Origin: Methylacidiphilum caldifontis
Lineage (GTDB): Bacteria > Verrucomicrobiota > Verrucomicrobiia > Methylacidiphilales > Methylacidiphilaceae
Reading direction: 5' to 3'
Length of the DNA stretch: 64,000 nt
Assembly: GCF_017310505.1 (NCBI RefSeq)
Contig: NZ_CP065957.1
Location: 1-64,000, forward strand
A model generated the notes under the pieces. That model was given only the letters and a program-made list of their open reading frames with translations, made no database searches and was not told the DNA's origin. This document shows, piece after piece, positions 42,861 through 51,129 of this stretch (position 1 is the stretch's first letter; each line of letters starts with the position of its first letter). A program made the position numbers and the translations under genes.

Positions 42861-43724
42861 TTATTTTTTCTGGTCTTTTCTCAACAGAGCTATTCTTGCT
42901 TTTTCTAATGCCGCTCGTTCGGATTTGGTTAAACTGCTCATCCCCTTTTTGGCGATTTTATCTAAGATCGCATCAATTGCTTCATCTCCTTCTGTTTTTT
43001 TCTTAAAAAGAGAAGCAGATTCTTGTTCTTTAGATTTTTGGGGTTTCCGTATAGGGATTTTCAATCTGGCGGGAGAAAGAAAATGGGAAATATTTTTTCC
43101 ATAGATGGAATAAGCCGCAATAGCTACAGAGCACCAACACCAAAAGAGATGCATCCAGGATCTGGAGGCGATATCGATCAAAGAAAAGAGGGCAAGAAAA
43201 ATGATTGCAACCCATTTAGCTCGAATTCCCAAAAAGAGTTCCGAGGAAGGGAACAAGCAGGTGAAGGCGATAAACAGCGAGAAATGAATCAAATCTGATC
43301 CATTCATAATGCCGCTCAAGGTGGGATTTATAGCGGCTAAGCCTAGAGATAAAACAGCGGGTAAAAATATCAGAGAAAAGTAAAGCAATAAATATTTTAA
43401 TCTACCCACAGCATGTTCGACATCGTGGCCAAACCAATAAAGGACAAGCATATCTAAGGCGAATGCTAGGGAAGGAGTATGAATCCAAGGATATGTGAAA
43501 AGCTGCCAAATCTTGGTGTGAAGAAGAACAGACCGGGTGTTGAACGAAAGTTCAACAAACCAAGAAGAAAAATCAAATGCAGCAGCGAATACCCCTATTA
43601 TAAAAGTAAAACAATGAATGATGATGATAAGACCAGTTAAGTAAACGGGTCTATTTTTAACCCAAAAAAGGGGTTCGCCGCTCTGTTCATTGAACCAGTA
43701 CGGCATGTTCATAATGTTGCTCAA
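42861..43724 (-). CDS. Rhomboid-like membrane protein with altered active site, 287 aa
   Basis: The fold is that of rhomboid intramembrane proteases: IWQLFTYPWIHTPSLAFALD, then MLVLYWFGHDVEHAVGR (rhomboid L1/TM2 region), and several further helices. A soluble tail of about 70 residues with AILDKIAKKGMSSLTKSERA resembles the C-terminal domain of verrucomicrobial and planctomycete rhomboids. The active site is unusual: the GxSG serine loop appears as NGSDL (Ser143), and the HxxxN pair of the usual 'HLxxN' is S...D. It may be an inactive pseudo-rhomboid or a divergent protease. Convergent with glpX. Confidence 0.72.
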   Translation of the reverse strand: MSNIMNMPYWFNEQSGEPLFWVKNRPVYLTGLIIIIHCFTFIIGVFAAAFDFSSWFVELSFNTRSVLLHTKIWQLFTYPWIHTPSLAFALDMLVLYWFGHDVEHAVGRLKYLLLYFSLIFLPAVLSLGLAAINPTLSGIMNGSDLIHFSLFIAFTCLFPSSELFLGIRAKWVAIIFLALFSLIDIASRSWMHLFWCWCSVAIAAYSIYGKNISHFLSPARLKIPIRKPQKSKEQESASLFKKKTEGDEAIDAILDKIAKKGMSSLTKSERAALEKARIALLRKDQKK

Positions 43725-43801
43725 TATCTTTGTTTGGTAAACAATCTTTTTCTTTTTTTAATAAATTGTAAAGATACATTTAAATTCTCAAGGTAATTTT
43801 T

Positions 43802-45397
43802 CTAAGGCTTAAGCATCACAAACATCTGGTTGTTGCCTCTCTGGAGGAAGACGGCTACGCTTTCAGAGGAGGGAATCTCCTTTACCAGTTTTAGAAATTC
43901 AGCTACGGAATGGATTTTTATGGGAGCGCTACCAGGTCTTCGTATTTCTTCGATCACATCCCCTGGGTAAAGGATATCGAAAGCGGGATATCCTCCTTCA
44001 ACATCTACCAGATAAATACCATTTGCTCGTGGACTTAAAGAAAGCCTAGCTCGCAAAATAGGATCTAAATCGACTACGTGAAGTCCACCAAAAACGTTTT
44101 GAAGGTCTCCTGTGACGGTGACCTTCCATGAAGGGTTCCCTCCAGATTCATCTGGAGAAGCACTGCTAATATTGTCAGGTTGTTCGGTAATTTCAACAAC
44201 GACTTGGTGACGTTGACCTTCCCGGTAAAACACAATGGGAATATTACTACCAGCGGGAGACTGGGAAACTGCAATTCTTAATTCGGCAGGATCTTTAACG
44301 GGTAGGTCGTTATAGCGAACGATTATATCACCTCTTTGTAATCCCGCCTTGAAAGCCGGAGAATGAGGTTCAACTTTGGTAATCAGGGCTCCTTCGGAGT
44401 TAGGTAGGCCAAAAATCTGTTGTAGATCTTCATCTACTTCCTGGGTTTCTACGCCTAAAAATCCACGTATAACCTTGCCTTTTGCAAGAAGACTAGCGTA
44501 AGCGAATTTTGCAAGCTTGCTAGGAATAGCAAAACCAATACCATTGGATCCTCCGTTTCCGGAATAAATCGCAGTATTGATTCCAACCAGTTCTCCTTTG
44601 ACATTAATTAATGCCCCTCCCGAATTGCCCGGGTTGATGGCCGCATCGGTCTGGATAAAATCCTCGTAACTTGTGGAAGAAAGAGTGGGATTCCTACCCT
44701 TGGCACTGACTATACCTCGGCTAACCGAACCAGCAAGTCCAAAAGGATTGCCCACGGCAAAAACTTGTTCTCCAACCTGCAAAGCATCAGAGTCCCCCCA
44801 ATTGAGAATCGACAAATGTTGAGCCGAGATTTTAAGAACAGCCACATCTGTTGGAGAATCGATACCTAGAAGCTTTGCTTCGTATCGACGTCCATCATAA
44901 AGTTGAACTCGGATTTCCCTAGCGTTTTTGACAAGGTGAGCGTTGGTAAGAATGTTCCCATCTGAACTTAAAATTATGCCTGAGCCGAGTGATGTTTCTT
45001 CATCTATGGGAGATTTTTTCCAGCTTTTCCTTTTTTGTTTTATATCTTTTGCATTGCCTTCTTCCAGGTCAATGGAACCCTCCACGGGTCGAGCAGAAAA
45101 GATGTTGACCACGGCTGGTAAGGTTTGACCAATCACTCTTACGTATTCTTCATTCAGAGTCTCAAGGAGATTGTGGCGAAATACTCCTATTTCTGTAGGA
45201 TGAACGGGCAGGGCTCTGGCGACTGGAATTTCTACGGGCGTGGGTTGAACAGGTTTAGGGGGGCTTGTTGCAGGTTTTATAAAAAAAAATATGGAAAGGC
45301 CAAGAAGAAGGCCGACAAGCCCAGCAATTAAGAAACCAGAAAGGGTAAGGATAAAATCTTTATTTTTTGTTCCCCAGGGCATAAAAAACATAGGCAA
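43802..45397 (-). CDS. HtrA/DegP-family periplasmic serine protease with two PDZ domains, 531 aa
   Basis: An envelope quality-control protease. An N-terminal membrane anchor (about residues 14-38) leads to a proline-rich linker and a trypsin-like domain. The catalytic triad is visible: His in NILTNAHLVKNA, Asp in SPTDVAVLKI and Ser in NPGNSGGALIN. PDZ1 follows (GFLGVETQEVDEDLQQIFGL, then GLQRGDIIVRYNDLPV), and a second PDZ lies at the C-terminus (NGIYLVDVEGGYPAFDILYP). The uncleaved anchor suggests a DegS-like membrane location or a long signal peptide. It is followed upstream on the same strand by recG, 81 nt away. Confidence 0.93.
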   Translation of the reverse strand: MPMFFMPWGTKNKDFILTLSGFLIAGLVGLLLGLSIFFFIKPATSPPKPVQPTPVEIPVARALPVHPTEIGVFRHNLLETLNEEYVRVIGQTLPAVVNIFSARPVEGSIDLEEGNAKDIKQKRKSWKKSPIDEETSLGSGIILSSDGNILTNAHLVKNAREIRVQLYDGRRYEAKLLGIDSPTDVAVLKISAQHLSILNWGDSDALQVGEQVFAVGNPFGLAGSVSRGIVSAKGRNPTLSSTSYEDFIQTDAAINPGNSGGALINVKGELVGINTAIYSGNGGSNGIGFAIPSKLAKFAYASLLAKGKVIRGFLGVETQEVDEDLQQIFGLPNSEGALITKVEPHSPAFKAGLQRGDIIVRYNDLPVKDPAELRIAVSQSPAGSNIPIVFYREGQRHQVVVEITEQPDNISSASPDESGGNPSWKVTVTGDLQNVFGGLHVVDLDPILRARLSLSPRANGIYLVDVEGGYPAFDILYPGDVIEEIRRPGSAPIKIHSVAEFLKLVKEIPSSESVAVFLQRGNNQMFVMLKP

Positions 45398-45478
45398 TGT
45401 TTTACAGCTGTAATAATATTATAATAATGGAGTTTTTTTATTGTAGAAAAGACATTATTCATTTAATCCCATTTATTT

Positions 45479-47560
45479 TTATGTTTCGAATAGATTGAGA
45501 TTTTCTTCTTTGAGATATTTACGCAGTTTTGGATTGAGGGAAAGATCGGGATCTTCTGAAATCAATTTTAGGGCTTGTTGTCTTGCTTTGAGTAAAAGGT
45601 TTTCTTGGGCTATGGGATCAGCGGTAGTATAGTTATGTTTTCCGCTTTGAAGAGGACCAAAAAACTCACCTGGTCCTCTTAGTTTCATATCCTCTTTTGC
45701 AATTTCAAATCCATCTTTAGAAATTTCCAATATCCTTAGTCTGTTTCGACATTCTGGACTTTGTTTATCAGCCATCAGGATACAATAAGAAAGCCCAGGA
45801 CCCCTGCCTATTCTTCCTCGGATTTGATGAAGTTGGGCAAGCCCAAATCGATTAGCTCCAAAAACGAGCATTATGCGAGCGTTGGGGACATCTATTCCAA
45901 CCTCTATGAGAGAGGTGGCGGCCAAAAGGCTGATTTCATTCTTTCTAAATGACTCGAAGACCAACTCTCGGTCTGAAGGGGTCATCTCACCATGGACTTT
46001 ACCCAACAAAAACCCCTTAAAAATCTTTTTAAGTTCTTCGTAGCCCTTTTCAAGAGAAAGCAGCTCAGGATCATTCGATTCATGAATGGTGGGAAAAACC
46101 ACATAAGCCTGATGACCCTGGCGGAGTGATTTCTTCATGAATTCCCAGATTTTTGGCAGGGCTGCAGAGGAACGTATAACCGTTACAATGTTTCCTCGAT
46201 TGGGAGGAAGGACATCAAGAATAGAAAAGTCAAGATCACCATAGAGAGATAAAGCCATAGTCCGTGGTATGGGGGTGGCCGTCATGGTTAAGATGTCGGG
46301 ATAGAGCCCCTTTTTGGTCAGTGCGTTGCGTTGTTCTACTCCGAATTTATGCTGTTCATCAATGATCACAAGCCCCAGGGATTGTGGATCAAAAGAGCGA
46401 AAAAGCAAGGCATGTGTACCGACGAACACTTTTCCGGGAAAAGAATCTGAAGGGAAAAGAAAGGGCTGTTCATTATGAATAGAGTTATTTTGAGCTTCTA
46501 AAGGCTGGGTTTCTTGCTTTTGGCCAAAATCCCTACTCACATAAAAAAGGGGAATGCGTAGAGGGCTAAGCCATTTTTTTAAAGTAAGATAATGTTGGCT
46601 TGCTAAAGCCCCAGTAGGAGACATAAACAAAACATTTTGTCCTCTTTCGACGGTTTTAATCGCTGCATAGACAGCAATAAGAGTTTTTCCAGATCCGACA
46701 TCTCCTAGTAGAAGCCTGTTCATGGGTGTAGGGAGTTCTAAATCCCTGTTAATTTCTTCGATAGCTTTTTTTTGAGCTGATGTGAGATCGAAGGGAAGGG
46801 AAGAAAGGAAAAGGGGACAAAGAGAGAAACGTTGGGGAGGTCTTTGTTTTTTTATTGTAGCCCGATTTTTTTTCCTATAAGCCATTCGAAGCTGTTCAAC
46901 GAAAAATTCGTGATAAGCAAGACGGTCTTTACAACTCTGAATCTGTTCGAGATTATCTGGGAAATGAACATTTTTTAGGGCAAAGCCCAGAGTGGGCAGG
47001 CTAAGATCAGTGGGTAAAGGATAGGGATCGGCAAGATTAGGGCTGATTTTTAAAAGTTGGCAGTAAATAATCTGTCTTAAGATTTTTTGTGAAAGACCAG
47101 AAGTCGTGGAATATATAGGGACGATCCGGCCCATATTGAGGGATGATTTTAAAGGAGGTTCTTCTTCAAAAGGTTCGATTTCTGGTTGCCACATGGTCCA
47201 TTTTCCCTTGTAAATCCGTAATGTTCCAAAAACGGCAACTTTTTTCCCCAAAGCAAGATATTCGGGTATCATTTTCCAGAACCAAATGCAGTTGAGCCTT
47301 TCAGAGGGGTTATCTAAAGACAGAAGAATAGCTTTGATAATCTCCCTGGCTTTTAGCCTTCCTTTTTTAACGTCGATGACCGTAGCCTTAAACAGGATAT
47401 TTTCATTTCCATAGGCAACAGAGAGCGGTTTTTGCACACTGCGATCTTCGTAACGAAAGGGCAGGTATAGAAGGAGCTTCTTTAGGGATGAAATACCCAG
47501 TTTTTCAAGAAGATGGGCTCTTTTTTGGCCTATACAATCGAGTTTTGCCAATTCATTCAT
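45479..47560 (-). CDS. recG: ATP-dependent DNA helicase RecG, 693 aa
   Basis: Remodels stalled replication forks and Holliday junctions. An N-terminal wedge/OB domain (residues about 1-250, LFKATVIDVKKGRLKAREI) precedes helicase motifs: Walker A LLGDVGSGKTLIAVYAAI, DEQH box VIIDEQHKFGVEQRNAL, TMTATPIPRTMALSLYGDLD (TAT-PIPRT) and the motif VI region LHQIRGRIGRG. The C-terminal TRG-like segment GEFFGPLQSG also fits RecG. Length is normal. It lies between the HtrA and RNase HIII genes, all on the minus strand. Confidence 0.96.
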   Translation of the reverse strand: MNELAKLDCIGQKRAHLLEKLGISSLKKLLLYLPFRYEDRSVQKPLSVAYGNENILFKATVIDVKKGRLKAREIIKAILLSLDNPSERLNCIWFWKMIPEYLALGKKVAVFGTLRIYKGKWTMWQPEIEPFEEEPPLKSSLNMGRIVPIYSTTSGLSQKILRQIIYCQLLKISPNLADPYPLPTDLSLPTLGFALKNVHFPDNLEQIQSCKDRLAYHEFFVEQLRMAYRKKNRATIKKQRPPQRFSLCPLFLSSLPFDLTSAQKKAIEEINRDLELPTPMNRLLLGDVGSGKTLIAVYAAIKTVERGQNVLFMSPTGALASQHYLTLKKWLSPLRIPLFYVSRDFGQKQETQPLEAQNNSIHNEQPFLFPSDSFPGKVFVGTHALLFRSFDPQSLGLVIIDEQHKFGVEQRNALTKKGLYPDILTMTATPIPRTMALSLYGDLDFSILDVLPPNRGNIVTVIRSSAALPKIWEFMKKSLRQGHQAYVVFPTIHESNDPELLSLEKGYEELKKIFKGFLLGKVHGEMTPSDRELVFESFRKNEISLLAATSLIEVGIDVPNARIMLVFGANRFGLAQLHQIRGRIGRGPGLSYCILMADKQSPECRNRLRILEISKDGFEIAKEDMKLRGPGEFFGPLQSGKHNYTTADPIAQENLLLKARQQALKLISEDPDLSLNPKLRKYLKEENLNLFET

Positions 47561-47643
47561 CTTAACAGCTTTTAATGATCGGCCTAAAAAGTAAGCTGAA
47601 TATCTTTGCTATTTTAGGGCTGCTTAAGAGTCAATTTTGACGC

Positions 47644-48561
47644 TTAACTTTGGCTTTCAATCAAGATCTTCTGGATGGTCTTAAAATGCATCTTGGCTAC
47701 TTTTCTTAGGGTTTGCTTACCGTTTTTCAAAAATATCTCCTTAGCTAGCTCGGCTGTTTTGGCTGAAGCTCCTTTGGGTAAGGAAAAACCAACTTCCTTA
47801 CTGAGCTTGGATAGCTCTTCAAGAAAAGTAGCTCTGGCTAACAGGGAGGCTGCAGCGACAGCTGGATCGCTTTCAGCTTTGGTCATCTGTTCTAGCTCAT
47901 GGTGTATTCCCATTTTTTTGAACGATTGTTCAAGTACCCATGGCTTGGCAAATCGATCACACAGCACTTTAGGGCAGTCGGGTCTAATGTGTAAAAGTTT
48001 TTGAAAAGCTGAAGCATGAGCCCAAGCGAGTAGCAAATTAAGGTTTCTAAACTTTTTTTCATAAAGATCATTGTATCGCCACGGTGATAGAGAAAAAAGA
48101 GCATAATCGGTCTTTTTCTTTATCAAAGAAGCCAACTCGAATATTCGGTTGGTTGAATTGAACCGTTTACTATCTTTTATTCCTTCATCGATAAATAATC
48201 TTGCACTCTGTTTATCCACAAACACAGCGGCCACAACAAGAGGACCAAAGAGATCTCCTTTGCCACACTCATCAATACCTGCATGCGCTTCGAAGTATTC
48301 GGGATGAAGAACTTCTTCATAGCCTATGCTCACTTTCCCCAGGATTTCAGGTTCTATTACGTTTTGAGCAAATTCAAGGGCTTCTTTTCCTTGGACGAGG
48401 ATTTTGCCTGTTTTATAGGCTTGTATCACTGTTCCTTTTGTTTTGGCCCTAAACAAACCATGGTCTAGAGGAGAAAGCTCAAAGCCTTTTTGGATAATTA
48501 TGTCTTTGAGTTTTTTAATTTGTTTCTCATCGAAGCTGAAGCTATAGGAAGAAGAAGTCAT
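47644..48561 (-). CDS. rnhC: Ribonuclease HIII, 305 aa
   Basis: Degrades the RNA strand of RNA-DNA hybrids. An N-terminal TBP-like substrate-binding domain (about residues 1-85) precedes the RNase HII/HIII fold. The first acidic motif is AGIDECGKGDLFGPLVVAAV (the DEcGkGD form specific to HIII), then IKDSKRF, LCDRFAKP and KAESDPAVAAASLLARATFL. The start used is the ATG at 48561; an upstream frame to 48690 would run antisense through mutY. The start codon shares the sequence CATG with the divergent mutY start. Few bacteria carry HIII, making this a useful marker. Confidence 0.93.
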   Translation of the reverse strand: MTSSSYSFSFDEKQIKKLKDIIIQKGFELSPLDHGLFRAKTKGTVIQAYKTGKILVQGKEALEFAQNVIEPEILGKVSIGYEEVLHPEYFEAHAGIDECGKGDLFGPLVVAAVFVDKQSARLFIDEGIKDSKRFNSTNRIFELASLIKKKTDYALFSLSPWRYNDLYEKKFRNLNLLLAWAHASAFQKLLHIRPDCPKVLCDRFAKPWVLEQSFKKMGIHHELEQMTKAESDPAVAAASLLARATFLEELSKLSKEVGFSLPKGASAKTAELAKEIFLKNGKQTLRKVAKMHFKTIQKILIESQS

Positions 48562-49624
48562 GGAAAACCAAAATAATATACTTTTATTGGAACAGGCAAT
48601 CGAACCTAATTTCAAGAAAAGTTTCTGGGCATTGATATCCCGATGGCACTCGGAAAATGGTTTTCGGTATCCCTGGAGAGAGGCGCCCACTCCATATTCA
48701 ATTCTTGTATCTGAGCTGATGTTACAGCAAACCCAGGCTGAGACAGTAATCCCATATTTCTTAGCTTGGATGGAAAGATTTCCAAACTGGAGAAGCCTTG
48801 CTGAAGCTCCAGAGAAAGAAGTGTTAAGGGCTTGGGAAGGATTAGGTTATTATTCACGCGCTAGAAATCTGCATAAAATAGCTCAATGGGTTTATTTTGA
48901 AAAAAAAGGAGAGCTTCCTTCAGAGCCTAAAGAACTGCTGAAACTTCCAGGGATTGGTCCATATACAGCCAATGCCGTGGCAAGCCTTGCTTTCGGAAGG
49001 AAAGTTCCGGCTTTGGATGGAAACGTCATTCGAGTTATAGCACGACTCATGGCTATAGACCAACCCGTCCATCGAAGAGAAACGATTAGAAAAATTTTTA
49101 CCTTAGCCACTTCTCTAATGCCTGAAGATATTGAGGCCTCATATTATAATTCGGCTCTCATGGATTTTGGTAGAGCTATTTGTAGACCTAAACATCCTAA
49201 GTGCAAGCTGTGCGTATTAAAAGAAATATGTAAAGCCAAACAACCTGGGCTTTTAGCCATAAGACCTAAGGTTACAATTGAGGAAAAAGAGGAAAAAATA
49301 GCGATTATAAGAGAAAAAAATCGGTTTTGGATGCAGCAAGAAAGTTTTGGAAAGAAAAGATACTGCGGATTATGGGTCTTTCCCCTGTTTGATCCAGAGT
49401 TCATGGAACAAAAAGCGATGCTTTTTTCTCTTCGCTATTCTTTTACAAGATATAGAATCTTCCTTGAAGCCTACGAAGCCTCTTGGAATAAGAGAGGATT
49501 AAAAACACAACCTTTAAAGGGAGAATGGGTAGAAGAAAAAAATGTTTTATCTTTACCCCTGCCTGCTCCTCATCGAAAGATCTGGTTGCAACTGGTAGCT
49601 AAAAAACCTTCGGACAGACAATGA
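48560..49624 (+). CDS. mutY: A/G-specific adenine glycosylase MutY, 354 aa
   Basis: Removes adenine opposite 8-oxoguanine in base-excision repair. HhH-GPD domain: YSILVSELMLQQTQAETVIP, then the helix-hairpin-helix ELLKLPGIGPYTANAVASLA and the catalytic Asp in VPALDGNVIRVIARL. The [4Fe-4S] cluster ligands follow the C-x6-C-x2-C-x5-C pattern in CRPKHPKCKLCVLKEIC. A NUDIX-like C-terminal domain (from about residue 240) recognises 8-oxoG. The start shares CATG with rnhC on the other strand; an AGGAAGAAG tract just upstream can serve as ribosome site. Confidence 0.95.
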   Translation: MENQNNILLLEQAIEPNFKKSFWALISRWHSENGFRYPWREAPTPYSILVSELMLQQTQAETVIPYFLAWMERFPNWRSLAEAPEKEVLRAWEGLGYYSRARNLHKIAQWVYFEKKGELPSEPKELLKLPGIGPYTANAVASLAFGRKVPALDGNVIRVIARLMAIDQPVHRRETIRKIFTLATSLMPEDIEASYYNSALMDFGRAICRPKHPKCKLCVLKEICKAKQPGLLAIRPKVTIEEKEEKIAIIREKNRFWMQQESFGKKRYCGLWVFPLFDPEFMEQKAMLFSLRYSFTRYRIFLEAYEASWNKRGLKTQPLKGEWVEEKNVLSLPLPAPHRKIWLQLVAKKPSDRQ

Positions 49625-49674
49625 TGAACTTCAGTTGATTTTGTTCTGAATCCGAATACAATGTAATTTTCTTT

Positions 49675-50742
49675 ATGATTCCTATTATTAATGCTCACGT
49701 AAGGCAGGTAGAAAGACTTATTTCTCCAGCTGAACTGCAAAGGATGCTGCCGATTACCGACAAAATTTACAAGACGGTTATTGAAGCACGTGAAAATATA
49801 CGGGCGATTTTGTCGGGAGAAGACAGTCGGTTTTTAGTCGTTGTTGGACCCTGTTCAATTCATGATCCCAAAGGGGCAATCGAGTATGCCCTTAAGCTGA
49901 AAGATCTTAGGCAAAAAGTAGAGAAAGAGATATTTATCGTGATGCGGACCTATTTTGAAAAACCTCGAACGACTGTAGGGTGGAAAGGGCTGATTAATGA
50001 TCCACATCTTGATGGCTCCTGTGACATTGAAAAAGGATTAAAACTAGCGCGAACGATCCTTCTGGATATCGTTGGGATGGGAATTCCTACGGCAACGGAA
50101 TTTTTAGACTCGACTACTCCTCAATACATTTCTGATTTGGTGTGTTGGGCTGCAATTGGGGCCAGAACAATTGAGTCTCAATATCACAGGGAAATGGCTA
50201 GTGGACTCTCTATGCCTGTGGGTTTTAAAAATGGTACAGATGGCACTTTGCAGATTGCTCTTGATGCCTTGGGAGCCGCCATGTATCCTCATAGTTTTCT
50301 TGGAATCGATGAACAGGGAATGACCAGTATTATTAGAACCACGGGCAACAAATGGGGCCATGTAATCTTAAGGGGAGGAAGAACCAGAACTAACTATGAT
50401 CCTGAAAGTATTCAAGACGCCATTGAAAGGCTTAAACAAGCCGGACTGCCTCCAAGGCTCATGATTGATTGTAGCCATGCTAACTGTGGGAAACAGCATC
50501 ATATCCAGAAATCTGTCTGGCATAGCATACTCGAACAGAGGGTAAAAGGGAACACAAACATCATTGGGGCAATGCTTGAAAGTTATCTCTACGAAGGGAA
50601 TCAAAAGATCCCAGCCAATTTAGCTCTTCTTAAGTATGGCGTTTCTATAACCGATCCTTGTATTGGTTGGGAGATGACTGAAGAACTTATTTTAGAAGGT
50701 TACAGAATGCTAAAAGAAGAGCGTGAGCAAGCTCATGTCTAA
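49675..50742 (+). CDS. 3-deoxy-7-phosphoheptulonate synthase (class I DAHP synthase), 355 aa
   Basis: First enzyme of the shikimate pathway: condenses PEP and erythrose-4-phosphate. Seen: FLVVVGPCSIHDPKGAIEYA, VMRTYFEKPRTTVGWKGLIN, GCDIEKGL-like segment SCDIEKGLKLARTIL, IGARTIESQYHREMASGLSM, GFKNGTDGTLQIALDA and MIDCSHANCGKQH. These match the AroF/AroG/AroH (type I-alpha) group of about 350 aa; which aromatic amino acid inhibits it cannot be told. A short gap (50 nt) separates it from mutY. The decayed TnpB sequence begins soon after its stop. Confidence 0.94.
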   Translation: MIPIINAHVRQVERLISPAELQRMLPITDKIYKTVIEARENIRAILSGEDSRFLVVVGPCSIHDPKGAIEYALKLKDLRQKVEKEIFIVMRTYFEKPRTTVGWKGLINDPHLDGSCDIEKGLKLARTILLDIVGMGIPTATEFLDSTTPQYISDLVCWAAIGARTIESQYHREMASGLSMPVGFKNGTDGTLQIALDALGAAMYPHSFLGIDEQGMTSIIRTTGNKWGHVILRGGRTRTNYDPESIQDAIERLKQAGLPPRLMIDCSHANCGKQHHIQKSVWHSILEQRVKGNTNIIGAMLESYLYEGNQKIPANLALLKYGVSITDPCIGWEMTEELILEGYRMLKEEREQAHV

Positions 50743-50809
50743 GAAAAATGGAGCTTTAGCTGTTCGTGAAAAAGTTGTGCAAAGTGGGGCATTGCTCTAT
50801 TCGAGCATG

Positions 50810-50973
50810 TCCAGTCTTCTGATCCATGGCTTGGCTACCTTAAACGGCCTTGCGGCGGGTCCTGCAGGACGTGAAGCCTGTGGTGAGGAAGGTTTTGGTA
50901 CAAATGCTAGAGCTGCGTGAAACCGGCCTCGATGAAGTAGGAAGTCAGCTTGTTCCTGTATGAGCAGCAATGA
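50810..50973 (+). pseudogene. Relic of the 3' end of an IS200/IS605-family tnpB
   Basis: One frame reads GLATLNGLAAGPAGREACGE then EGFGTN; after a shift of one base the next reads VKPASMK, a TAG stop, EVSLFLYEQQ and a stop at 50971-50973. This is the characteristic C-terminal tail of TnpB proteins ('...ACGEEG.G...VKPASMKQEV...'), with the Gln codon mutated to TAG. Both the frameshift and the stop show it is dead. Only the tail remains; no tnpA or intact ends are visible. Confidence 0.7.
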
Positions 50974-51056
50974 GTAAGTCTGATGGAAGGGTTTAGCTTG
51001 CTTTTTTTGATCTTGTTTTATTTATTAAGAATGAAAAAATATTTCTGAAAAGAGAA

Positions 51057-51129
51057 GGGGTCTTAGCTCAGTTGGTAGAGCGCCTCAATGGCATTGAGGA
51101 GGTCAGGGGTTCGAATCCCCTAGGCTCCA
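51057..51129 (+). tRNA. tRNA-Ala (anticodon GGC)
   Basis: Acceptor stem GGGGTCT pairs with AGGCTCC (one G-U pair, G3-U70, the alanine identity element) and ends in discriminator A. Anticodon stem CCTCA/TGAGG with loop ATGGCAT gives anticodon GGC. D arm AGCTCAGTTGGTAGAGC and T arm GGTTCGAATCC are present. CCA is not encoded. Confidence 0.96.

Noticed and set aside
48562-48690. N-terminal extension of RNase HIII to 48690
   Set aside because: The extra 43 residues are antisense to the start of mutY and do not resemble the family N-terminus.
50723-50920. 65-codon frame after DAHP synthase considered as a gene
   Set aside because: Its second half is the TnpB tail fossil and the frame breaks at the expected point; it starts inside the DAHP synthase gene.
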